This document shows, piece by piece, positions 43,237 through 51,240 of a stretch of 64,000 bases of DNA. The stretch covers positions 62,001-126,000 of the forward strand of contig NZ_JBDPLZ010000014.1 in assembly GCF_039871655.1 (NCBI RefSeq), read 5' to 3'. Under the pieces are notes generated by a model. The model was not told the DNA's origin. It was given only the letters and a program-made list of their open reading frames with translations, and ran no database searches. Both the position numbers and the translations under genes were made by a program. Numbering within the stretch: position 1 is the stretch's first letter; each line of letters opens with the position of its first letter. Origin of the DNA: Actinocorallia sp039871655 (GTDB taxonomy: Bacteria > Actinomycetota > Actinomycetes > Streptosporangiales > Streptosporangiaceae).

Positions 43237-45793
43237 CGCGTTTCCTCCATTCGTCCAGCAGGCTCCGCAGCGGGCCGCCCTCCCCGCTGTCCTCGCCCTC
43301 GAGCTCTCCCATGTCGAAGTCCTGATCGTCGAAGAACATGCGGCGGACCTGGCTCTGGTTTGGCAGGATCTCCCGGAAAGCCGTCTCGAGCATCCGCTGG
43401 AGCCGCTTGTGGACGGACTCCAGGTCTGCGATGGCCCGGCGGGTCACCGCGTCGGCCAGCCCGAACGCGAGCTGCCTGCGCAGCCGCAGAACGTAGAGCT
43501 GGTGCCGGGCGAACTCGGCGTCCGCATGCTCCGGCGCCTGCGAGTGCCATGGCATCGCGCTCCCCCGGTACAGCGGGAACGCCGCCGCGATCTCCGCGTC
43601 GTCCGGGATCCGGTCCGGCGCGGCCCTGGTGAGCAGCTCCGGTTCCGGACGGTCCGGATCGAGCCCCACGAAGATCTCCAGGTCGGCCATCGCCTCCAGC
43701 CGCCGCATCCGGACCCTGCTGCTCCGGTCGACCGTCCGCAGCCGCGCCGTCCCCTGTTCGAGGTGCTCACGCAGCTCCGGGTCCTGGAGCCGGTACCGGA
43801 GCGGTTCGAGGGACGGGTCGTGCCGCGACACCCAGGAGGCGATGGACTCGCTGATCATCCGGCGGCTCTCCCGGACGGCGACGATGTAGCTGTCGGCGAA
43901 AGGCTCGTAGAAGGCATCGGTGGTCTCCTCCGCGTGGGAGCCGACGAACAGGTCGCCGTCATCGTCGTCATCGTCGTCCCACCAGCCGCCCATCCCCTCG
44001 CCCTCCTCGTCCATCTCCGGGGGGTGGCTCTTGCGGATGAAGCCGTTCTCCGCCCTCTGCATGATCGCCTGCCACTGCGACCACTCGCTGACGGCGACCA
44101 GCGCCTGGTCCCGGATCCAGTCGAGCAGCGGACGGCCGTCTGCCAGCAGGATCACGGTGGGGTCGCGCAGCTCCCGCGCGGCCCGCGATACGGGCTGACA
44201 AGCGGCCCGGAAGTCGTCGAACAGGCTCTTCACCACCTCGTAGCCGGCCTGGCGCTCGCTGGGCGGCCGGTTGTCACCGAGGCTCCGTTCGAGCTGCGGC
44301 AGCATCCGCTCCAGGATCGCCCTCTCCCGGCGCACGCCCTCGACCTTGTTGACGAGGCCGTGCTCAGCCGCGTGATCCTCGATGAGCCGGCGGAGCGCGC
44401 GGACGCCGCCGTCCTTGACGAACTCGGTGAGCACGTCCTTCCAGTGGCCGGGTTCGACGAGCCCGGCGATCGGCTCCCAGCCCTCGGCGGACTTCCGGGA
44501 CTCCGGGACCGCTTCGGTCAGGCGTTCCTTCTCTTCACCGGTGATCCCGTCCACCGGCATGCCGTAGACGTCGATGCCGCGCACCGCGGACACCAGCGTC
44601 ATCCGCCGTTCCTGCCGGCCGACCAGGTCGCCGGCGTTGCCCATGAACGAGGTGAGGTCGTGGGACCCGGCGATGAGCTGCTCGAACGTCAGGGACTCGG
44701 TGATCCCGGAGGGAAGGTGCACCGCATCGAAGATGTTGCCCACCGCGAGGATCGAACGGCGCAGCTCCGTCTCGTCCCGGCCGTACTGGGCGAGCATCGA
44801 GTAGAACTCGTGCGGGATGTCGGTGCCGGGGCGCCGCATCGAGAACACCGTGACGATGGTGTGGACGGAGCGCAGTTCGCTGCGGCTCAGGAACGCGTCC
44901 CGCTGGGAGGATCTGGTGGCCGACAGCCCGGGGAAGTCGAGCAGCACGACCTCGTTGCCGCCGGTGAGGCGCTCCAGCGACCAGACCCGCGGATCGACCA
45001 GGACCCGGTAGGCCACCCGACGGATCAGTGGGAAGGTGGCGCGCAGCGCCGACAGGTCCGACCTGACCTGGTCCCGATCGACGCCCGGCCGCACGGGCAG
45101 CTCGGGGAACTCCTCCGGCAGTTCCCTGTCGGTTCCGAGGTCGAGTGCCTGGCGCACGGTCTTCTCGCCGATCGACACCGACGTGCCCAGCAGGTCCTCG
45201 GCGCTCTTGTGCGCGCGGCGGATCTCCAGCAGCTCCATGACGACCTTGCTGATCTTGGGGATGTGGCGGTCGCCGTCCCACAGCTTGCGCGCCCAGGTGA
45301 CGAACCTGTCCCAGCCCTCGGTGACCGGGTCGTAGTCCCGCATCTCCGAACCGTCGCGGCCGGGCAGCTCCTCGTAGCGCAGCAGCAGCACCTGGATGAT
45401 GTCCCGGACACAGGCCGAGAGCTCCTGTTCGGTCAGATAGGAGATCTCGGCACTGCCGTCGATCCGGGTCGGCTCCCCGGGCGTACCCGCCCTCAGGTAG
45501 AGGGCGGTGACGTTGCCCGTCGTGGCGCGCGACTCGACGGGCAACAGGTCGGGGCAGCCCAGCAGGGTGCCGAGCAGCAGCGACTTGCCGACGCTGTACT
45601 CGCCGACGACGCCCAGCGTGATCGGCTCTCCGGCCGCCCGCCGGAGGTGTTTCACCTGCTGCTCCACCCGCTTGCGGAGGTCCTGGACCGCGGGGTGGTC
45701 GGGAAAGGTCTCCGCCTGGAGGGCCTCCCAGAGCCGTTTCGCGTCCTCCTGGACCAGCCTGATCTCGTCGTGGTAGTCCGCCTCGTCAGTCAC
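43226..45793 (-). CDS. cassette 1 SrfC-like dynamin-family GTPase
   Basis: A protein of 855 residues; GTG start with GGGAG upstream. GTPase motifs: G1 GEYSVGKSLLLGTLLG (64 onward), a threonine pair in RATTGNVTAL (G2), G3 LLDFPGLSA (~284-292) and a degenerate G4 (VGNIFD instead of NKxD). A long helical C-terminal half follows, interrupted by an Asp-rich loop (WWDDDDDDDGD, ~605-612). The 200-residue insertion between G2 and G3 is also present in the cassette 2 homologue. First gene of the cassette, divergent from the PP2C-like gene. Likely a large self-assembling GTPase. Confidence 0.75.
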   Translation of the reverse strand: MTDEADYHDEIRLVQEDAKRLWEALQAETFPDHPAVQDLRKRVEQQVKHLRRAAGEPITLGVVGEYSVGKSLLLGTLLGCPDLLPVESRATTGNVTALYLRAGTPGEPTRIDGSAEISYLTEQELSACVRDIIQVLLLRYEELPGRDGSEMRDYDPVTEGWDRFVTWARKLWDGDRHIPKISKVVMELLEIRRAHKSAEDLLGTSVSIGEKTVRQALDLGTDRELPEEFPELPVRPGVDRDQVRSDLSALRATFPLIRRVAYRVLVDPRVWSLERLTGGNEVVLLDFPGLSATRSSQRDAFLSRSELRSVHTIVTVFSMRRPGTDIPHEFYSMLAQYGRDETELRRSILAVGNIFDAVHLPSGITESLTFEQLIAGSHDLTSFMGNAGDLVGRQERRMTLVSAVRGIDVYGMPVDGITGEEKERLTEAVPESRKSAEGWEPIAGLVEPGHWKDVLTEFVKDGGVRALRRLIEDHAAEHGLVNKVEGVRRERAILERMLPQLERSLGDNRPPSERQAGYEVVKSLFDDFRAACQPVSRAARELRDPTVILLADGRPLLDWIRDQALVAVSEWSQWQAIMQRAENGFIRKSHPPEMDEEGEGMGGWWDDDDDDDGDLFVGSHAEETTDAFYEPFADSYIVAVRESRRMISESIASWVSRHDPSLEPLRYRLQDPELREHLEQGTARLRTVDRSSRVRMRRLEAMADLEIFVGLDPDRPEPELLTRAAPDRIPDDAEIAAAFPLYRGSAMPWHSQAPEHADAEFARHQLYVLRLRRQLAFGLADAVTRRAIADLESVHKRLQRMLETAFREILPNQSQVRRMFFDDQDFDMGELEGEDSGEGGPLRSLLDEWRKRDAA

Positions 45794-45823
45794 CCGAGCT
45801 CCCGCGCGTCGCCGTAGCCGTCC

Positions 45824-45903
45824 CGTTCAGCGAATCAGTCACGTATGCCGGAGATTCCGTCATGTGACGGGATGCGCAGCGATTCCCTGGGATTCACTGA
45901 ACG
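45824..45903. promoter_or_regulatory. dyad-symmetric divergent promoter region
   Basis: Two nested inverted repeats share one centre (45863.5). The outer arms are CGTTCAGCGAATC (45824-45836) and GATTCACTGAACG (45891-45903), 12 of 13 bases paired. The inner dyad is CCGTCA-tg-TGACGG (45857-45870). The region separates the GTPase (minus) from the PP2C-like gene (plus). Symmetry this exact suggests a single regulator controlling both directions. Confidence 0.55.
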
Positions 45904-45939
45904 CGATCATCACCGGCCCGACAGGTGAGAGGCACCGGA

Positions 45940-47199
45940 ATGACGACGCAGAACATCATGCCGATTGTTGTGGCGGCGGTCGCCGTGCTGCTGGTCACCG
46001 CGCTGTGGCTGCGCGCGCTGACCACGCTGAGACGGTTGCGGCGCCGAGTGCGGGAGCTCGAGTGGCAGCAGCAGCAGCTACCACGGCAGACCTGGACGGC
46101 GGGCCCCACCGACGGCGAGTGGCAGCGGATCCAGGGAGAACTGCGGCAGGCCCGCGACGAGACACGGCTGCTCAGGGAGACGCTGCAGCACGCCGAGGCC
46201 GAACGGCAGCAACTCTTGGGCGAGCTGCAGCAAGCCCGCGCCGAGGCCCAGATGCTCCAGAGGACATTGCAGCACGCCGAGGCCGAACGGCAGCAACTCC
46301 AGAACGAACTGGTCCGCACGCACCTGCGGGAGTCCGAGCCGCCGCTGCCACCTGACGCGCTGGAGCGGCTCGGCGACCCGCAGGCGCTGCCGGACGCGCC
46401 TGACACCCTGCCGGACAGCGTCGTCGACGGGGCCCGGTTCGGGAGCCTCACCGTACGGGCCGGCGCGGTCCGCGGGGAACTCGGGCGGAACAATGGATTC
46501 GTCCGCAAGCAGACCGTCGGCATGAGCGTGCTGACGAAGACGAACCCGCCCACTCTCGTGACATGCGTGGCGGCGGGCCTGGCCGGCCGCGCGACCTCCG
46601 GGCAGCTCGGGGCCGTCCAGGCCTGCCGGAGTCTGCCGGACAAGCTCGCCGATCGGGCCGCCGCACTCGACCTGGCATGGCGGAACGCGGCGGCGGGCGC
46701 CCCGTCGGCCGAGCTGGCCGAGCTGCTGGCCGGTGCGGTGACCTCTCTGAACGGGCCGCTCAACCAGGTGGCGAAGGAGCGGTCGCTGCGTCCGTCGCAC
46801 ATCGCGACCGAGGTCTCTTTCCTGCTCACCCGGCTCGGTGACGCCGGGCGGAGGCGGCATCTCGTGGCCGGGGTCGGTGCGGGCGCGCTGGTGCGCATCA
46901 CGCCGGACGGCCGGTGGACGACCGAGTTCCGGGCCGGGGACGGCGAAAGGCCGACACTGCTTCCCGAGAGCTCCGGCCCCCCGGCGTACGCGTTCGTCGA
47001 GTCGGAGCCCGGAGACGTGCTGCTGCTCTGCTCGGGCACCGCCGCTGAGTTCCTCGAACGGGACACCACGCGATCGGCGCTGACCGAGCACTGGAGCAAA
47101 GGCGCGCCGTCGCTGGCGCACTTTCTCTGGCAGCTCGGCCTGCGCGACCAACTGGAGCGCATGGACCGGGCGATCGTCGGCCTCTGGGAGCACCCCTAA
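45940..47199 (+). CDS. membrane-anchored coiled-coil protein with degenerate PP2C-like domain
   Basis: A protein of 419 residues from the ATG at 45940 (GAGAGG upstream). One N-terminal membrane helix (IMPIVVAAVAVLLVTALWL), a coiled coil (~35-130) that includes two near-identical 28-residue repeats, then a domain whose strand pattern follows PP2C phosphatases: RGELGRNNGF for the RGxRxxNED block, VAAGLAGRATSGQLGA for VADGMGGHxxG and GDVLLLCSGTAAEFLE for GDxLLLCSDGL. The metal-binding aspartates are replaced, so catalysis is doubtful and a regulatory or scaffold role likelier. Its stop codon overlaps that of the Hsp70-like gene opposite. Confidence 0.65.
   Translation: MTTQNIMPIVVAAVAVLLVTALWLRALTTLRRLRRRVRELEWQQQQLPRQTWTAGPTDGEWQRIQGELRQARDETRLLRETLQHAEAERQQLLGELQQARAEAQMLQRTLQHAEAERQQLQNELVRTHLRESEPPLPPDALERLGDPQALPDAPDTLPDSVVDGARFGSLTVRAGAVRGELGRNNGFVRKQTVGMSVLTKTNPPTLVTCVAAGLAGRATSGQLGAVQACRSLPDKLADRAAALDLAWRNAAAGAPSAELAELLAGAVTSLNGPLNQVAKERSLRPSHIATEVSFLLTRLGDAGRRRHLVAGVGAGALVRITPDGRWTTEFRAGDGERPTLLPESSGPPAYAFVESEPGDVLLLCSGTAAEFLERDTTRSALTEHWSKGAPSLAHFLWQLGLRDQLERMDRAIVGLWEHP
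46138..46305 (+). repeat. tandem 84-bp repeat inside the coiled coil
   Basis: Two units of 84 bp (28 codons, four heptads). The best-conserved part, 32 bp, is identical at 46184-46215 and 46268-46299; the encoded TLQHAEAERQQL occurs in both units. The identity at DNA level points to a recent duplication that changes coiled-coil length in whole heptad steps. Confidence 0.8.
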
Positions 47200-48725
47200 C
47201 CCGCGCCGAGAAAGATCTTCTCCGCGACCCTGGAAGACGAGGGCAGTTCCTTGAACCGGCAGACCAGCCGCAACTCGCCGCCGGCCGCGTGCACCGTGAT
47301 GACGTTGCTGCGCTCCCCGGACTGGCGGCACTCGATCTCATGCGTCCCACCGGGGATCTCGAACGTGGTGCTCTCCCGATTCGCCAGCCGGGCCCTCACC
47401 TGGCCGTCCACCAGCACGACCATCGCACCGTACGCGCCGTTCATCGCATGCTCGCGGGTGATCGACACCTTGGTCACCGGGCCGCTGGAGGCCCTGTCCG
47501 AAGACCGCGGAGAGAGGATGCCGCCACCCCGCCCCCGCGCTCTGCTTCCCTGCCCTGCGGCCGTCCCCTTTCCCGAGCCGCCCCGCGGCTGCGCAGGACG
47601 TGCCGCGGGGCGTGGTCGCGTGGAACGCGTCTTCGGCGGACCCGCCGCGGCGAGGACGGCCGCGCCACGGGCGATGGCCAGTTCCGGCTCGTTGACGGGT
47701 ATGACAGGGCGGCCTGTGTGCTCGGCGAGCATGCGGGAGACCAGAGGGACGCGGCAACTGCCCCCGACCGGGATGATCCGATCGACCTCCGGCCATGACA
47801 GGCCGTTGGCCGCCAGGAGGCGGTCGCATTCGGCGAGGGTTTCGGCCAGCACCGGACGCAGCGCCTCCTCCAGCGCCGCACGGGTCAGCTCGGCCATGAC
47901 CGGCGGGACGAACTCGCTGACCAGGGCCTCGTGCACCTCGACGGCCGACAGCTGGCACTTGACCTGCTCCGCCGTGTCGCCCAGCCGCAGCCTGCGGCCC
48001 AGGAGTTCGACGGAGCCGGCCGCGTCCGCGCCGAACAGCTCGTCCCTGGCCGCGGGCTCCGCCTGGGCTGCCAGCAGGCGCAGGACGATCCGGTCGAACT
48101 CGGTGCCGCCGAGATCACCGAGGCCGCCGGCCGCGCCGAGCACCTCGTGGCCGCGAGCGTCGCCGTGCGCGAGCGCGCAGTCGAACGTGCCGCCGCCCAG
48201 GTCGTAGACCAGTACGGTACCGGAGGCCGTACCGAACGCCTGGGCCAGCGCCGCGACCGGCTCCGGAACGAGCCGCACCACGGCGGGATCGAATCCGGCC
48301 GCGGCCGCAGCCTCGCGCATCAGCGCGTGCTTGCCCGCCTCCCAGGCGGCCGGCACGGTGATCACGACCTGGGCGGGCTCGCCCGCAGCCTGCTCGGCCG
48401 CGCGCTCCCGCAGGAAGCGCAGTACCTCGGCCGCCAGCTCGTCGGGGCGCAGTGCCCGATCACCGAGCCGCGCCCGGTCCCGGACCCCGAAGTCCCGCTT
48501 GAACTCCGCGCGGAACGCCCACGGGCGCCACAGCTTGGCGTTCTGCGCGGCGTGCCCCACGGCGATCCGGCCGTCCTTCAGCACGCACACCGTGCTCGGC
48601 ACCGACACCGCCCCGAGCGGGGAGGCCGGATCCCGGACGAGCTGGAACGTGCCGTCGGCGTGCGCGATGACGAGCGTCGAGTTCGACGTACCGAAGTCGA
48701 TGCCGTAGCCGATCTCGCCGGTCAC
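47196..48725 (-). CDS. Hsp70 (DnaK-like) ATPase domain protein without substrate-binding domain
   Basis: A protein of 509 residues from the GTG at 48725, which overlaps the stop of the dynamin-like gene (GTGA). Residues 1 to ~365 are a full Hsp70 nucleotide-binding domain: GYGIDFGTSNSTLVI, VVITVPAAW, VRLVPEPVAALAQAFG, VLVYDLGGGTFDCAL, IIPVGGSCRVPLVSRML and EPELAIARGAAVLAA. The canonical peptide-binding domain is missing. Instead a Pro/Arg/Gly-rich linker leads to a ~100-residue C-terminal beta-sandwich-like domain (TFEIPGGTHEIECRQSG). The GrpE-like gene in the same operon supports a real ATPase cycle with nucleotide exchange. Confidence 0.85.
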   Translation of the reverse strand: MTGEIGYGIDFGTSNSTLVIAHADGTFQLVRDPASPLGAVSVPSTVCVLKDGRIAVGHAAQNAKLWRPWAFRAEFKRDFGVRDRARLGDRALRPDELAAEVLRFLRERAAEQAAGEPAQVVITVPAAWEAGKHALMREAAAAAGFDPAVVRLVPEPVAALAQAFGTASGTVLVYDLGGGTFDCALAHGDARGHEVLGAAGGLGDLGGTEFDRIVLRLLAAQAEPAARDELFGADAAGSVELLGRRLRLGDTAEQVKCQLSAVEVHEALVSEFVPPVMAELTRAALEEALRPVLAETLAECDRLLAANGLSWPEVDRIIPVGGSCRVPLVSRMLAEHTGRPVIPVNEPELAIARGAAVLAAAGPPKTRSTRPRPAARPAQPRGGSGKGTAAGQGSRARGRGGGILSPRSSDRASSGPVTKVSITREHAMNGAYGAMVVLVDGQVRARLANRESTTFEIPGGTHEIECRQSGERSNVITVHAAGGELRLVCRFKELPSSSRVAEKIFLGAG

Positions 48726-50602
48726 ATGTCCCCCTGCGCGGTCCCGCCCAGCCCTTCGGCCCTCCGGCGCAGCGCGTTGATTCGGGTGAAGAGCGCGGTG
48801 TACCGGTCGGCCCGGATCTTGAGTTCGGCGGCGCGTTCCTCCCGCTCCAGGGCGGTCTGCCGCTTCACCCGGTTCAGTTCCCTGATCGTCTCCTGCTGGG
48901 ACTGGGACTGGGCGTCGATCTGCTCCTCCAGCGCCGAGACCATGGCGCGTTCGCAGTCGACGAGCCGGTGGGTGAGATCCTGCTCGATCTGCCGCGTGGT
49001 CCGGCTGATCATCGTGGTGACGTCGGTCTGCAACCGCGCCAGGTACTCGCGCCTGGCCCTCTCGTCCTCCCGCTGCCTGGCCTCGCGGTTGCCGGCGAAC
49101 CAGCCGACGATCTGGCCGATGACCGACCCGACCACCGGACCGATGAACGGGCCGATGACCGGAACTGCCAGCCCCACCCCGAAACCGATCAGCGCCCCGG
49201 CGCCGGCGCCCGCGACCCCGCCGCCCCACACCGAGCGGAACCTGCCCCACTTCGCGCTCTTGCGCTCCTCCGAGACGGGCATCCGGATGTCCGGCGTGAC
49301 CGGGACCGGCGAGCCGCCGGCGGAGACGTCCCCGGCGAGGACGGGCGTGGAGGTCATCACCGAGTACTCGGCGGCGAGCTGCTCGACGCGCTCCAGCAGA
49401 CGCCGGGTGGCGCGCTGCGCGGCGTCGACGAGGCCGTCGGCGACCTCGCGCACCAGGCTGTCGGGATCGGACAGGGCGCGGGGCGATCTGAGGGCGGCAC
49501 GGAACTCGTCGGCGATCATGTCGAAGTCACGGCGCAGGTCGTTGCGGATCGGACGGGCCTTCAACTCCAGATCGGCGTGGAGTTTGCCTCTCCAGCGGCT
49601 GTTCTTGGCGGAGTTCGCCTTCGCCGCTTCCTGAGCCGCACGGATCTCGGCGTCGATTCTGTGGAGGGAGTCGTCGTCGTTGAGCGCGGCGAGCGCGTTG
49701 GCGACCGGGGCGGCCGTCTCGGTCAGCGCCTCCTCGATCGCGTCCAGGCCCCGCTCCAACTGGGCCCGGCCGCAGGTGATCGTGATGCCGTGCCACAGCG
49801 CCCGCTCCAGTTCGGGGAAGCCCGACTCCTCCAGGCTGATCGGATCGTCGTTCAGGACCGCCGCCCGTTTGCGGAGCGACGAGACCCCGACGATCACCAG
49901 GTCGTCCGCGGCCCGGCCGGTGGCCTCGGCGATCCTGGCGCGGGCCTGCTCGATCATCGGGGCCGGATTCGGCTCCCGGTCGATCATCGTGATGGCGGTG
50001 ACGACGATCGGGCAGTGCTCCAGCGCTGTCTTGAGGAACTCCAGCTCGACCGTGCCGAGCGGTTCTGTCACCATCGCGACGAAGAGGATCGCGTCGGCGT
50101 TCGGGAGGAACGCCCGGGTCGCGGCGGTGTGCGCGACGTTGAGGCTGCCGACGCCCGGCGTGTCGACGAGCACCAGTCCCGACTTCAGCTGCGGAATGGG
50201 CGCGGCCATCTCGATCCGCTCGACGTTCTTGACGTTGTTCTTGTTCTGCTGCTCCGTCACGTACTCGGCGGCGGCCGACTGCGGTATCTCCTCCGTCTGG
50301 GCGTCGGTGAAGTAGACCACCGCGTGTTCTTCCTCGGCGTACCGCAGCGTCGTCACCGCCGACGTGGTGACGGCGACGTCCACCGGGAACAGGCCGGGGC
50401 GGTCGACGAGAGCGTTGAGGAGGCTCGACTTGCCGCGCCGGAACTCGCCACAGACGACCACGTGGTACCGGCCCAGCGCGAGCCGCTCCCGGCTCTCCTG
50501 CAGCAGTCGGCCTCGGGCGCGCGCGACCTGGGGGTCCAGTTCGGCTTCCACCTCGGGAAAGAGGGAAAGGACGTCGGCGCGCAGTCTCTCCAGGATGTTC
50601 AT
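48722..50602 (-). CDS. dynamin-like GTPase with membrane hairpin
   Basis: A protein of 626 residues from the ATG at 50602, overlapping the GrpE-like stop (ATGA). G1 CGEFRRGKSSLLNALVD (51-67), G2 within TTSAVTTLRY, G3 LVDTPGVGSL (145-154) and G4 ITMIDRE (204-210, weak). Helical middle, then a Gly/Ala/Val/Ile-rich hydrophobic hairpin at about 461-503 (VWGGGVAGAGAGALIGFGVG and on), then a charged C-terminal coiled coil (AMVSALEEQIDAQSQSQQET). This matches bacterial dynamin-like proteins that insert a paddle into membranes and tubulate or fuse them. Confidence 0.85.
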   Translation of the reverse strand: MNILERLRADVLSLFPEVEAELDPQVARARGRLLQESRERLALGRYHVVVCGEFRRGKSSLLNALVDRPGLFPVDVAVTTSAVTTLRYAEEEHAVVYFTDAQTEEIPQSAAAEYVTEQQNKNNVKNVERIEMAAPIPQLKSGLVLVDTPGVGSLNVAHTAATRAFLPNADAILFVAMVTEPLGTVELEFLKTALEHCPIVVTAITMIDREPNPAPMIEQARARIAEATGRAADDLVIVGVSSLRKRAAVLNDDPISLEESGFPELERALWHGITITCGRAQLERGLDAIEEALTETAAPVANALAALNDDDSLHRIDAEIRAAQEAAKANSAKNSRWRGKLHADLELKARPIRNDLRRDFDMIADEFRAALRSPRALSDPDSLVREVADGLVDAAQRATRRLLERVEQLAAEYSVMTSTPVLAGDVSAGGSPVPVTPDIRMPVSEERKSAKWGRFRSVWGGGVAGAGAGALIGFGVGLAVPVIGPFIGPVVGSVIGQIVGWFAGNREARQREDERARREYLARLQTDVTTMISRTTRQIEQDLTHRLVDCERAMVSALEEQIDAQSQSQQETIRELNRVKRQTALEREERAAELKIRADRYTALFTRINALRRRAEGLGGTAQGDM

Positions 50603-51240
50603 GGCATCTCCTCCAGGTAGGCGATGACTTGCTGGGGCCGAACGAGCAGGCCCCGCCAGGTGTAACCGGGCCGGACCGTCACCGCGATGTGGCCGGCCAG
50701 CTCCCCGCTGGGAGCGGGTCGGCTCCCCACGACCTCGTGCCGTGTCAGGTCCACCGCGCCTCGCTCGTCCAGGCGCACCGCCTCGCACCGTCCGAGCATC
50801 ACGGCGGTCCTCTCGGCCAGCCACGGCACCAGTCCCTCGAGCCGGCCGGCGTCCGCGTCGTCGAGGTCGAGCAGCCGGTCCGACAGCATGATCAGCTCAT
50901 GCACCACGACCGGCGGCTGCTCCGACCCGCCGACCCCGTCCCGGGGCGGCGGGGAGCTTCTCGCTCCCCCGTTCGGCTCCCCGGTCACCCGGTTGAGCCC
51001 GGCCCGGAGCGACGTGTTCTCCACCGCCGTCGCCGCGAGCCGCTCCCGCGCTTCGGCGAGCCGGTGCTCGACCTCCTCACGGGCCTGCTCGGACTCGGCG
51101 AGACGGATCTCGATCTCGGTGCGGGCGCGTTCGGATTCGGCGAGGAGACGGACGGTATCGGCTCTGGCGCGGCCGGTGAAGACGCGGACGAGGAGGAGGC
51201 GGACCAGGCCCAGGAGGCGCACCGTCCGGTCGAGGATCAT
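50599..51240 (-). CDS. GrpE-like nucleotide-exchange factor
   Basis: A protein of 213 residues with a hydrophobic N-terminal stretch (LLGLVRLLLVRVF) that may anchor it to the membrane, a long coiled coil (LLAESERARTEIEIRLAESE and on), a low-complexity linker, and a C-terminal domain ending VRPGYTWRGLLVRPQQVIAYLE. That ending matches the GrpE C-terminal signature (VxxGYxxxGxxxRPAxVxV). Both ends overlap neighbouring genes by 4 bp, placing it between the two dynamin-like GTPases. The expected partner is the Hsp70-like ATPase of the same operon. Confidence 0.72.
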   Translation of the reverse strand: MILDRTVRLLGLVRLLLVRVFTGRARADTVRLLAESERARTEIEIRLAESEQAREEVEHRLAEARERLAATAVENTSLRAGLNRVTGEPNGGARSSPPPRDGVGGSEQPPVVVHELIMLSDRLLDLDDADAGRLEGLVPWLAERTAVMLGRCEAVRLDERGAVDLTRHEVVGSRPAPSGELAGHIAVTVRPGYTWRGLLVRPQQVIAYLEEMP

